DNA of 64,000 bases, taken from Serripes groenlandicus (lineage: Eukaryota; Mollusca; Bivalvia; Cardiida; Cardiidae). The position numbers were made by a program, and so were the translations under genes. Position 1 is the first letter of the stretch, and every line of letters starts with the position of its first letter. Under the pieces are notes generated by a model, which ran no database searches, was not told the origin of the DNA, and saw only the letters and a program-made list of their open reading frames with translations. Positions 9,688-20,125 of this stretch are shown here, in pieces. The stretch lies in assembly GCA_031761405.1 (NCBI GenBank), contig JASEVX010000082.1, positions 188,501-252,500 of the forward strand, written 5' to 3'.

Positions 9688-10650
9688 TTATTTTGTACTT
9701 AACATCGAATGTGGCCGAATGTACTTGTGGAAAGCAGAAGATTTCCATCGCCCTAATTGTTTAATTTGAGAAATAGTGAAGTTTTGGGCATGTGCTTGAG
9801 TTGCACCCCCAATTCGGAATGAATGAGTCGTATAAATTTTTGGGTTCAGATTAAGTTTGGTCAAAATTTGCTTTAAGATAGCTCTGAAGTAGGAGGCAGA
9901 GACCGGTTGTCCACAAGAAAAACGAAACAGTGGCCCCTTGCGGTTTCTGTTTAAAGAGCAATATTTTGCTAAAAGTCTAACTGGACATATGTTCTTGCGG
10001 GCATTTTTTCTAAGAACTAAAGTTGCAGATTGGCTATTTGAGTTTTTGAAATTCGTAAAAGTCAGGGTAGCGGACTGAACCTTCCCTTTATTGTAAGAAA
10101 AAAGGACATTTTGTCTTTGAAGTGTGTTAGCGGAGCCCGTTCTAGTTATGGCCATTTCACCTACCCGTAGTAATGCGAAAAACGCAAGAGAGAACATACA
10201 TTTGATAAGTAATTCAATAGCAGGGGATTTGACAATATTTTGAAGCTGTAGCATGAATTGAGACAGCAAAGCCAGTGTGATAGGACATCGCTTGTACTTG
10301 TTTGCGCCGTAGCGCATACAGTAATTTCTTAATTATAAATGTGTCCGCTGGGTTTGGCATGTTTTTCATTTTATGAACATAGGAAAGGGCCGAGACCATT
10401 GAGGTGATGGAAGCCGGTTTGAGCCCTTCTAAATCCGTTGTAGCTATGAATTGCGATAGCTTACAAACAGGAATTGGGAGCAGCTTGTCGTTAGGGTAGT
10501 GAGAAAAATGAAAATTTTTGAAGCGTCGGAATGCATTTTTGTAACTGAATTTTGTGGACTCGGCTAAGGATTGACTTAGCAGTTTATGTACAGAAATGTT
10601 TAAAGCAATTTTAGTAGATGAAATGGGATTTCTGTGGCTTGAACATCCAT
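9688..10650 (-). pseudogene. DIRS tyrosine recombinase (integrase substitute)
   Basis: The N-terminal core-binding part (about 10650-10300) contains L-S-Q-S-L-A-E-S-T-K-F-S-Y and the conserved L-Y-A-L-R-R-K. A one-base frameshift near 10295 leads into the catalytic half. That half has A-L-L-R-V-G-E (first Arg), H-S-F-R-I-G-G-A (His-x-x-Arg), L-G-R-W-K-S and the nucleophile region H-K-Y-I-R-P. All catalytic residues of a tyrosine recombinase are visible, but the frameshift disables the gene. The family integrates a circular cDNA intermediate without target duplication. Confidence 0.85.
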
Positions 10651-11145
10651 GTGTGGAGCCAGATCTTTGAACCTGTTGACCTGTAAACGGGAAAGTAAGT
10701 CTGGTAAAACATTTGCTTTCCCCGGTATGTGTACACTCTTAATTAAAACATTCTGTGACATGCAACTTAGTATTAGTCGACGTACTAGACACATAATATG
10801 TTTGTCTTTGGATGATTGCTTATTTATGATGTGTACCACTGCTTCGTTGTCGGAGTGAAAGATCAGACATTGATTTCTGAGAAGAGGGCCCCAAATTTCT
10901 AAAGCTAACACAATAGGGAATAATTCTTTAAGGGTGATTTGAAAGTGTTTCAGACCCTCCGGCCAAGTGCCACTAAACCAATGTGTTTTGAAAATTGCCC
11001 CAAAACCCTGAGATCCAGATGCATCTGTGAAAAGATGCAATGTTTTATCCGTGACCCACCGGTATTGAAGCAGTAGTTGTCGTCCATTGAAGTGTTCTAT
11101 AAAACATTGCCAGGCTTTTATATCCCGTCTACTGTCTGAATTAAT
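10600..11145 (-). pseudogene. DIRS RNase H domain
   Basis: After a linker (W-Q-C-F-I-E-H-F-N-G-R) comes L-F-T-D-A-S-G, the first RNase H catalytic Asp. Then come K-E-L-F-P-I with the catalytic Glu, H-S-D-N-E-A-V with the second Asp, and a C-terminal H-I-P-G-K-A-N-V-L-P-D-L-L-S-R-L motif with the last acidic residue. All expected catalytic positions are present in this part. The frame closes at 10600 and overlaps the start of the recombinase in another frame, an overlap known in DIRS elements. It is disconnected from its reverse transcriptase by the frameshift at about 11140. Confidence 0.85.
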
Positions 11146-11690
11146 GGTGATGAATGAGAGGGTTTGGTAACTTTTTTAGTAAGATCAGTTAAACGTCTCA
11201 TGAAAGTGCGACCGGGTACCACCACGTTGCAACAGAAGTTTAGAAGACCTAAAAGGGACTGAAGAGCCTTGAGTGTGATTTTACGTTTTGTGATGTAGTG
11301 AGTTAATAGAGCCCTAAGTTTCTCCAACTTCTCAAGTGGAAGCCTTGCTTCCATGGTAATGGAATCTAATTCTAAACCCATAAATGTGATGATTTGCCGT
11401 GCAGATTCAGTTTTTTCCTGTTTGATAGGTACCCCAGTGTCTTCGCATAGAGAAATGAATTTGGACAGTTGTGATTGACAAGTTTCTTCTGTAAAACCCA
11501 TAAATAGAAAGTCGTCTAGAATATGAATCATGTGGGAAATACCCATTTTTTTCTGGGCTATCCATTGCAAAGCCGAGCTGAAGCTTTCAAAAATAGCACA
11601 GCTACTACTACAACCCATTGGAAGACATGAATGTAGGCGCATTTGAATGGCTGATATGCAGGGGACCAGCAAGAGTCGTCAGTCATCCGA
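11118..11690 (-). pseudogene. DIRS reverse transcriptase, C-terminal two thirds
   Basis: The frame starts within the palm region: L-P-M-G-C-S-S-S-C then the catalytic H-I-L-D-D-F motif, the L-D-D form usual in DIRS elements. The thumb follows (L-x-x-L-x-G-L-L-N-F-C-C region and P-G-R-T-F-M-R-R). The upstream fingers are lost. A one-base shift at about 11140 stops this frame at 11118. The next frame continues without interruption into RNase H, so in the intact ancestor both were one polyprotein. It would copy element RNA into cDNA, but it cannot be functional here. Confidence 0.85.
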
Positions 11691-11699
11691 TATATATGA

Positions 11700-13435
11700 G
11701 CGTTTATCACTGAAGCGAAGTAAATGTCTGGTTTCAATGAAATTGAATTAGACTAGTTCGTTGGCTACGGCTATCGTCCTGTGTTCTGCCCGAATTTAAA
11801 GCCCCATTTGTATCAGGTTGCCCATTCGAAAAAAATCGTGTATAATAACAAATGAAGAGTGTTGAGTTGGTTTAGCTTAAATCTGATTTCATGTCCTGTC
11901 CTTAGCAACTCCTTTTTAGTAACAATTCTGTAATCCATATGTTTTTCTCTGTGAGAAATTCATGTTGCAATACATCAGTAATTATATTTGAAACGTTTCG
12001 TCTATCGCGCCCTCTACTCTATGACTATGAGACGGGTTACTACTTTCCCACATGCATGTACTGCAAATTTGCAGCATACGACAATGAAAAGAAATTGCCA
12101 AATATGGAAAATCTGAATAAATGAAAGTGTATATATTTAGTAGCGTTGAAAACAAAGTCGTGTACATCAGAAGGGCTACAATACGGAAATGTATATCAAT
12201 AACAAATGTCGCGTTAAGAGTTTCTTATTTTGTGATGATATCTTCTTAAATTGAGTTATTTCAATTGAGGTCAACATAATAGTATATGAAGATAAAGGAC
12301 GACTTGTGGTATCGCAGTTTACATTCGATAACATTGGAACGTATTTCGACCTTAAACACGATAAATCTCTTGATAAGCGACAATGAACACTACAAACAAG
12401 TTAATTCGGTCAATTGAGACCCTTTGCCAAAATGGGAATTTATAAAAAGAACGTATTTATTAACGACTTTGGTAATACCAGTTACTAAAAAAATATGTTT
12501 TGAAATGTGTGGGCTGTTTTGGGTACTTATAAATCATTTTACTATTATTTGATGGACCATAGTCGTGTAAACCATGCATGAAGTTTACACGGGCATTTTT
12601 GCGCTAAATCACAGTTATAGGACTTTATCAAATGATCCAGCATGCCGATATATTAGGTTCCATGCAACGTAATAGGCACAATTTGGTTAAGGTGCATATC
12701 AGAGTTATGAGATTAAAATAACCCCACAGCTTCGACTTAATATCCCAAGAACCTACAGATGTTTTAATGCCCGAAAACCTAAAAAATTTACTTTCTAATC
12801 AAGAGGATTATGATGTCCCTGAACCACTGACCTACTGACATAACTTTGAATTGACAGCAACATTTCGAAATAGTCCCACCGTGTTATAGCGAGTAATATT
12901 CCTAAAAGATAACAAGGGGTTCAGATAAAAGCTGCAGTGGTTACTTCGTTAAAAAAGACATATCGACACGAATCCTTCACCTAAAAAAGCGACCCATGTT
13001 CCATTTTCCCATACCAGATCTCCTGTAGTGTGCATGGCTACGGAATACTTGTGAAAACGTCATTGGGATCTAGAAGCAATTGTTTTACAATTTCCGATTT
13101 TGCAATTCCCCACATCGTTGCCGGGTCTTTAATGAAATTAAATTTTATCTGTTCAGACTTATGAATATTTTTCTCCTATCAAATCGATTTTAATTTGGAG
13201 GAGTATAGAAAGTGTCTGTTGGGTAAATAACTTTATTCAGAAACCGGTGTATATCCTGTCAACTCAAAATGACAGTCAACTATATTTGAATCGAATCGGT
13301 TAGGTAAATTTAAACTAACTATTTAAACTGTTTATCAGATGAAATACAATCCTGGACAAGACGGATGTTTGATGCAAAGCATCAAAGAGAAGCCGCAATA
13401 TTTCGTTTCACATGAAGAAATAAGAATATTATTGG
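11700..13435. other. no gene seen
   Basis: AT-rich DNA without coding signature. A small hairpin lies at 12564-12591 (CGTGTAAAC and GTTTACACG around CATGCATGA). Confidence 0.5.
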
Positions 13436-13560
13436 TTGGGGTTTAACGCCGTTTTTAACAATTTCTCAGTTATATCACGGCGGGCAGTTCACCTACACAT
13501 GCATTTCCTGGTTTTCTCATACCAATACTCCACACAACAATCTTTCCAAGCAAAAGAAGA
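13436..13560 (-). mobile_element. SINE tail fragment
   Basis: GGGTTTAACGCCGTTTTTAA, CAGTTATATCACGGCGGGCA and CCACACAACAATCTTTCCAA match the 3' half of the SINE at 48.4 kb; the tRNA head is absent. Confidence 0.75.
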
Positions 13561-13902
13561 AATGAGAAAAAAGATCATTTAAATCCACAAACATTAGAAC
13601 AATTTAATCTGTAGCCAGTAATGCTGATATCGGTTATTGAAGATTGAAGTTTTGTGTAGGATATTTAACCTGGCAGGGTCTGTGTTTTAAGTGAATGAGA
13701 TAATTTAGAGTTAAACTGATCATGAAAAGTGACATATAATACTAAAGATAAATGGACAAGAGGTTATGATAAATTTAAATTAGTACCAAAAACAATCAAC
13801 TATTTGTATTGAACACACGCCCTGTTATGATAAAGTTTTATCAAAGAATGCAGACACACAGAACATCTGTTTTTCGTTTGTATCGGTAAGTCATGATAGT
13901 GG

Positions 13903-14682
13903 ATAAGGGTTTCCTATATAAAACAAATCTGCAGTAGACGACTTTGAAATTATCAAGTAAAAAATCTCTATAAATGATCGTATGATAATTGAAAAGTGTT
14001 ATAATTATTGTGGCAAATGCAGATATTGCTCATTATGAACAATTTCTCTTTTTGCCACAATGATTTCAATGATGTTTACCCTGACAGACTTTAAACTCAT
14101 CAAGTACACAAAGGAATCCGCTGTGGTCGAGTGGTAAGCGTCGGGGATTTCGAAACCGGTGGAGTGCCCTTGGGCAAGGCACATTTTCTAGCCTAGTACT
14201 GGTTTGTTTACCCAGGGATCATGAATAATTAAATTTAATTGCGCGCTAAATGACCTCAGCTATCGATGCGCCATAAAACAATATACATTCATTCATTCAT
14301 TCAAGTACACAACATAGAAAATCTCTATAAATGATAGTAAGATAATTGAAAAGAGTTGAAATTATTGTGGCAAATTGAGCAATTGAAAATCAAAGCTGTC
14401 GGATTACAAACGAACAATCTCGAGTTGACGAAACTCGTTTCGTGATTAGCATTCAGAAAATCAAGGAAACGTATTTCAATGTACACGTAATGCAAAAGAC
14501 TGACAAGAGCTGCAGCGACTTTTGAAAACATTGTGACAAAAAGAGAAATTGATCACGAGAAATTTATCTTTTTGCTACAATGTTTTCTATTTTATGTCCA
14601 TAAATTATACCTTCATTTAGCAAGATGTTCCAATTTTTACTTAAAATGTGCTACATATCTGTTGTACGTGGGAAGGCTTAAC
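13903..14682. mobile_element. TTAA-type MITE material interrupted by a SINE
   Basis: Family words recur in order: CTGCAGTAGACGACTTTGAA (13931), ATTGTGGCAAA near 14020, then after the SINE a second run (14325-14385), GCTGCAGCGACTTTTGAAAA at 14510 and the right end GTACGTGGGAAGGCTTAA at 14664-14680. This is probably two adjacent copies rather than one. Confidence 0.65.
14113..14300 (+). mobile_element. tRNA-derived SINE with 12-bp target duplication
   Basis: A box A-like GTGGTCGAGTGGTAAGCG and a box B-like GATTTCGAAACCGG are followed by GCCCTTGGGCAAGGCAC, a word known from several animal tRNA SINEs, and the tail ends (ATTC)n. Exact TCAAGTACACAA flanks it at 14100-14111 and 14301-14312. It inserted into the MITE, so it is the younger element. 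Confidence 0.9.
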
Positions 14683-15826
14683 ATAGGAACTAGTTTCAAT
14701 TTTTTTGAAAACGTTAAACCAGTGCATGAAAATTTACTTGAATTTATTTCTCAAACTGTAAATTAACCAGTTGATATAAGAGTTGAAATGCTGTCTACAT
14801 TAGCAGTGATAAGTTAAATACAGTTCAGTTAATCCGATCACACTTTGTTTGAAAGAACCAGAAGATTTCATTTAATTTAAATTTTCTGGATGTTCACATC
14901 GTATCCGTGATAAAACATGTTGTCGACTAGGCAAAATACACCGATATCGTGTTTACTGCGATATTCATGAAATGTGAAACTGCAACAGCGAAAAAGAACG
15001 AAATTGATCTTGAAACAGATATTTCTGTGGTTTAAATATTTTAATGTCTGCATTTTGTGATGACAATTGTACTCAAAGTTAACTTTGAATCAAGTATGTA
15101 TTGAAAATGAAAGTCAGATAATTAAAAGCAAAGCAAATGAAGAATGTATGTGAAATTACGATAAAAAAAAAAATGAAAATCTATAAATAGACTATAGATG
15201 AATGGTACTGTCTTTTATTTAAAGCCCTTAGCTTGATTCGGGAACCAGAGTCGCTGCGAGGCCGCTTACGATATTTACAAACTAGCCCAAATTGAGATCG
15301 GTTTAAAACGCGTTGGTGAATACGGATTAAATCTAAAACGTGGACTAAATATTAAGATATACATTTAGTCAAAAATCAAAATTGAAAAGTTTAGTGAATA
15401 CGGGACGTGGCTTCTTCGTCTAATTACTGCGTAATATATCATAGGATGTAATTTTAAGGAACCGGACTACATTTAGCAATTAAATAGAAGGGTTCTCTAT
15501 TTTACTGTCTAGTCTAGATACAGTATTAATTTCGCATAAATAAAAATGTACATACATTCAATTAATATACTGGCCTTTGTCTTTTGTTTTTAATTTGTAA
15601 AACTCGCACATGTATATAGAATGTAAAAGGGATGTTTTAAAAGTCATTTCCTTAAATTAATGTACTTAGTAAGGACAAAGATAAATCAAGATATGTGGTC
15701 ACGCTGGCAGGTCTAAATATTCTCCTTGTCCGAAATTTCTAAGCATCCCTACAAGAAGCCGCCTCCTGGCGGCTTCCAATTACATTGTCTTCAATAAGCT
15801 AGTCACACGTTAGACTGATAATACAT
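14683..15826. other. no gene seen
   Basis: AT-rich DNA with no recognised repeat or coding signature. Confidence 0.5.
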
Positions 15827-16051
15827 GAGCCGTTTCTCGAAAAATCCAACATTATGGAGACCGCGCAGGCTAATCCGGGCCGAGACATTCCGTCTCAGGG
15901 GGATAGAGGTATAAAGTAATGATTCCTGAAACAGAAAATCCACAGGAGGCGAAAGGTGTCTGTCCGAATTAGCCTGCGCGGCATGCTTAGGCTGGTCCGG
16001 ATCGATACATTACGCAGAGTCCACAATGTTGGATTTCTCGTGGGACGGCTC
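15827..16051 (-). mobile_element. GAGCCG-type MITE, copy 5 (full length)
   Basis: Both inverted ends are present (GAGCCGTTTCTCGAAAAATC and GGATTTCTCGTGGGACGGCTC), with the whole 225-bp body in opposite orientation to the other copies (CCTGAAACAGAAAATCCACA). Confidence 0.9.
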
Positions 16052-16458
16052 AATTATCTAATTTGATCTCTTGAACCACTGCATCCTACTGCATATTAAC
16101 CCATTATCAATAAATCTGTCGTTTTAAGTTATTTTAAAATATTAAATAAATGCAGCCTAAAAGAAAGATATTTTAACGAATTTATTTTACAGATTCACTA
16201 GAGTTAATATAAAAGTCCCTTTAATGCTGTCAATGTCAAATTTCTAAACTGGACTTGTCCAGCTTTGTAATTTGAACGCTCCAATGCAAATTAAAGGAAC
16301 ATCAATATAAACATTTTGAGTTGAGCAGCCGACAGTGTAAGATCTGGTTAGACGACGTGTATGCACGGGCTGGCGTGTCTCTTTACTGATGGCATTGGCT
16401 TAACAAAATTTGTCCCATCAGTCAAAGGGTTTAACGTAAATAGAGATAAGAGTGATAC
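16052..16458. other. no gene seen
   Basis: AT-rich, no recognised feature. Confidence 0.5.
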
Positions 16459-17088
16459 TATAGGTTATTGACATGTACTGTGAAATCATCGTTGGACCGA
16501 GTTCCTGGGTTGACGTTGCCGAGCTTGCGAGGCTACGTTCGCCAAAGAACGCGTTCCATCGTTGATTTCACAGTTCACAGTACAGGGTCAATAACCTTTC
16601 ATATTGTAAACTATTTGCTCTACGTTGTGGAAGGTTTTTTTTTATTATCTAGAATTGAATCTGCTTCCGAATTAGAAATAAACTGTTTGTTTTCATAAGT
16701 AGTATTTTTTTTGCAAATGCCGTTTGAATTATAACGGTGACGTTATTGTTTTGAATGACGTCATGCACGTGCATTATCAACATTTTAGACGCGTGTGCCA
16801 TGTAGCAGTATACTGTTATCAGATCAAAAATGTACTTTTAGCCATTCGGAAAACCTCGGTGATGACTGCTTCACCAATGATGATGAAGGATTACGGAATT
16901 TCCCGAGGAGTTCCGAATGGGTCGTTTTTCTCGAGTACAGTCGTAGCGTTCCGGAAGAATTATTTATTTGCGTATTCTTGTTCCGGCGAACAAAATGCTT
17001 TGAATTGGTGCATATATGCTTCCACCATATACATCCGAGGAATGATGAAGGATTACCCGAGGAGTTCCGAATGGGTCAATAACCTATA
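16459..17088. mobile_element. foldback element with ATAGGTTATTGAC ends
   Basis: ATAGGTTATTGAC at 16461 is mirrored by GTCAATAACCTAT ending at 17088. An inner copy of the inverted end occurs near 16586. The first 150 bp fold on themselves (TACTGTGAAATCATCG against GTTGATTTCACAGTTCACAG). Near the right end GATGAAGGATTAC...GAGGAGTTCCGAATGGGTC occurs twice (about 16880 and 17045). No coding function. Confidence 0.7.
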
Positions 17089-17160
17089 ATACTTGAACAA
17101 TGATAACTGCACAATCACGTGACGTGTCAGGGTTCATACTGCTACAGTTTTCTGTTAAAC

Positions 17161-17418
17161 ATGGATTTGTTTTTACGCGTCGTATCATGTCTTTTGGTTT
17201 TGAACCTAGGACTCTAGATTGTAAACGGAAGCTGTCCTCCCGTGGGTTCGTATGAATGCATCGACAGTTCACGATATATCGACCGGCAGTATGTCACGTG
17301 TTTAACAGGTTCCTATATACAGACGTCCTCAGGCGGCAGGCACTTGTGCATCGATCGTACAGCGACTAACTGTTGGTATCAGTTAAGTGTATGTTAGAAG
17401 CGCATAACGAAAACAATG
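17161..17418 (+). pseudogene. exon 1 of the broken gene: signal peptide and Cys module
   Basis: ATG at 17161 opens M-D-L-F-L-R-V-V-S-C-L-L-V-L-N-L-G-L, a textbook signal peptide, then TAG at 17215. The same frame resumes at once and encodes a Cys-rich segment (C-P-P-V-G-S-Y-E-C, Y-V-T-C-L-T-G-S-Y, G-G-R-H-L-C-I-D-R, N-C-W-Y-Q). A shift near 17383-17388 moves to the frame reading C-M-L-E-A-H-N-E-N-N up to a GTAAGA donor after 17418 (phase 1). Confidence 0.75.
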
Positions 17419-18115
17419 GTAAGACATACATTATAACCTGTGATATTTCTCTGGTAATTCATACTCATGTATATATATAAATATTTATTTCGTTATTGAA
17501 AACATAGACATTGGTATAATTGTTCTTTATTCTGTCTTAAAGGTTATACTAGTTATATCATAACATGACAAATACGCTGTTGTAACGATACCTCAGCTGT
17601 GTATTGTACTTCTCGAAGTGTGGTAACATTTACATCTCAGTCGGCATTCGGCCTTGCGAGGCATACACCTTTTCACGGTCTTCGAGAACATTATCAACCG
17701 ATGAATCGCTACTGCAACATAATATTCTATATATATACCGTACGGAAATAATGGAAATGATATTAATCAATTTAATGGATTTAATGATGTATTGATTTAG
17801 TCACAAATATTATACATTATATATACATCTAAATGACTTAGAGTAGAACGAAAAAAGAAATCAACTCACGCATTCTAGTATCCGAAGGACATACTTTAAA
17901 ATTACCTTTCATGGAAGTTAGGGTACAGGTTTTGCACCGTTTTCAGTATGGACGTATGTGCTTGTTAGTTTGTAAAGTTGCTTTGAAATACAAACGTAAT
18001 ATAACCAGAAGTAGTTATAATGACTTGTTTTACCTGGCTCTTCACTTACGTCAGTATCAACATGCAATACACGCTGCAACCATTTAAAATTTTCCCATTA
18101 CAGACGCTTTTTGGC

Positions 18116-18306
18116 GCCCCTGTAAAAGACTTAACTTGAAAACAGTGTGCAAAAAAGAGAAATTGCTCATCATGAGCAATTTCGCCTTTTGCCACACTAT
18201 TTTCAACTTCATTTACTATTTTTCAATTATAAAGAGTTTACATAGTTCGACTCAATGTTTTAAAAGTCGTCTGCTGTAGATTTGTTGTATGTGGGAAAGG
18301 GTTTAT
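18116..18306. mobile_element. TTAA-type palindromic MITE in intron 2 boundary region of the broken gene
   Basis: It lies inside intron 1 (17419-18527). GAGAAATTGCTCATCATGAG-CAATTTCGCC is the family centre, and GTCGTCTGCTGTAGATTTGT with TGTATGTGGGAAAGGGTTTA is the right end. The left terminus is lost. Confidence 0.8.
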
Positions 18307-18527
18307 TAAAGAAATAAACCAGCAATCGCTACACGTTTTTGGTCAGTAAATGTCGCTTCTAAACTTATCTATGACGCTTATACTTTTTTTCTGAAAGCTG
18401 ATATAACATGAATTTGGAAACCCTCGCCCTCACTGAAATATTGAAATAAAATCCAATTTTAACTGATAACTGTTATTAACAGGTTAGGTTAAAGACGATT
18501 GTTCATGTGGCCAACTGAATACAACAG

Positions 18528-18601
18528 CCAAACAGGATTTACCAGCAGAATGCTACAGTCCGAGTGGAGACGATTGTGGCTGGTATACGAAATGTCTCGA
18601 G
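18528..18601 (+). pseudogene. exon 2 of the broken gene
   Basis: The acceptor ACAACAG before 18528 and donor GTAAGG after 18601 delimit 74 nt. Joined in phase 1 to exon 1, it reads A-K-Q-D-L-P-A-E-C-Y-S-P-S-G then D-D-C-G-W-Y-T-K-C-L-E with three cysteines. It ends in phase 0. Confidence 0.7.
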
Positions 18602-18957
18602 GTAAGGGGTCATTGTGACTGCTTAGTAATTACTTTGACGCATATTTACTTCTTTTCCCTTTACATATATTTGACGCCTCTATAGCTGACGGCATTTTGA
18701 AGATACTGGTGATTGTTCATAATGAACAGCTCTATTTTGAGAATGATTGAAGTCTATATTCAACTCATACTTCCAATTTACTTGTACCATATATGACATA
18801 GGTTCACTAAGGGGGGATACGAAAATTCCTTCTAATCGAAACAGTAGACTTATATTTGGCAAAATTCGATAATTGAAACCAAAACCGTATGCTAATTTTA
18901 TTCACTATTATTTCTCAATAGGCAATAACAAATATTGTATGAACATTTTCGTTTCAG

Positions 18958-19587
18958 AAACGTTACCCATGCAAGAACGATCCCGCCTTGCTGTTGATTT
19001 TGCCAAGAGATTTTGTTTATTGTATGACCAACATTACACAAAGTTCAGCTATGTCGGAAGATCATGGATTGATGCTGTCAGGAAATGCTTACAGGTGAAA
19101 CTTGTTCCATCTCTACGCCCGGGTCAAAAGAAAACATGTGCTGAACTGAGAGACTTTGCATTCGGCACGCACTCTCATTGTTACCTTTCACCGGACGGTG
19201 GACGAAACTCAGTTGTAAATTGACATTCTTTGATTTCCCAAGGGTGTTCTGGACTATAATTCCAGGTTTCAATGATATAGATAATAGTTAAACAGAGGGT
19301 GCTTTGCGAATAACGTTTGTTCAAATGTTAAGTGTCGGTACAATTGTTCTGCAACGTGGACCCATACTGTCATAACGGATGCCATTGAGTTCGCAATAAA
19401 AGCGAATCCATTTGTTCCTGATGACGCCAAATCTACCCTCTGGATTTACTTTGAGAATAGGCATAGGAATAAACGATCCGTAACCAGCATGGGTAATTCT
19501 GTTTCCCCGGAGCACGTGTGTCACCTGCCGGGGCCTTGTCAGAAAATTTTAATTATTGACAGAAAAGGGACAATAACTCTAATATAA
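18958..19587 (+). pseudogene. exon 3 of the broken gene, frameshifted
   Basis: The acceptor TTTCGTTTCAG precedes 18958 and joins in phase 0: K-R-Y-P-C-K-N-D-P. After a one-base loss near 18985 the next frame runs L-A-V-D-F-A-K-R-F-C through W-I-D-A-V-R-K-C-L-Q to S-H-C-Y-L-S-P-D-G-G. After about 19210 a third frame carries L-S-C-K-L and V-F-W-T-I-I-P-G-F to a TAA at 19289. From 19288 another frame, open to 19587, has N-V-C-S-N-V-K-C-R-Y-N-C-S and D-A-I-E-F-A-I-K-A-N-P-F. Coding likeness fades after about 19545. Confidence 0.7.
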
Positions 19588-20110
19588 AAATATTTGGATT
19601 ATCCCCCTTTTGTGAACCCGTCACAAAGATTGATATAAACATTTTTCAGAAGTTTCAATCCAATCCTTTAAGTAGAAAAAAAGTTATTTGAAAACGTGAC
19701 GAAACAGTGTGACGAAAAAGTGTGACGAAAAAGTGTGACGAAAAAGTGTGACGGACAGACAGACGGACGGACGGACGGACGGACGGACAGACGGACGGAC
19801 GGACGGACGGACGTACTGATGAAGTGTATTTGTTGGGTTATTTCCTTTGATGTTTTTTTTGTGGGGTGCACCCCACAAGTATGCAATTAATTCCGTAATT
19901 AACCCCCTTTTACGGAATGAATAACATTAATATGCAAATGAGATACCCGTTATAAAAAATTAAAAAAACCTATTTATCTAATTGTCTTTATAAGGGTCAT
20001 GGGTGGGCTTTAGGAGAACACCACACCCCACAAGTACTCGGCCATCAGTACGGACAGACGCCGGACAAAAAAAAAGTAATCCCTAAGTGCCTAACATGCT
20101 ACGCAGGTGA
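19560..20110. repeat. repeat-rich insertion splitting the broken gene
   Basis: Contains an 11-bp tandem repeat GTGTGACGAAAAA-like at 19698-19750, a (GGAC/GACG)n run at 19750-19813, a perfect 16-bp palindrome GTGGGGTGCACCCCAC at 19861-19876, and CACACCCCACAAGTACTCGG at 20025. GGACAGACGGACGG words of this kind are common at the ends of mollusc dispersed repeats. No clear target duplication was found. Confidence 0.6.
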
Positions 20111-20125
20111 CACAAAAATCATGTA

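Larger units (their letters stand above)
9060..11690 (-). mobile_element. DIRS-like tyrosine-recombinase retrotransposon, 5'-truncated
   Basis: On the minus strand the order is reverse transcriptase, RNase H, then tyrosine recombinase. That order and the recombinase in place of an integrase mark a DIRS-type element rather than an LTR or LINE element. The gag region and the N-terminal part of the reverse transcriptase are missing above about 11690. At least two frameshifts (about 11140 and about 10295) show it is dead. Below 9690 there is 600 bp of non-coding 3' DNA holding the five hairpins described separately. Boundaries are approximate because I could not identify the split or inverted terminal repeats typical of the class. 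Confidence 0.85.

Noticed and set aside
10649..10858. Plus-strand open frame inside the DIRS element
   Set aside because: It is antisense to the RNase H domain, whose catalytic motifs are clear on the minus strand.
18505..18600. Reading the exon 2 region from its own ATG at 18505
   Set aside because: That frame lacks cysteine structure; the frame entered from the acceptor at 18527 fits the phase of exon 1 and keeps the cysteines.
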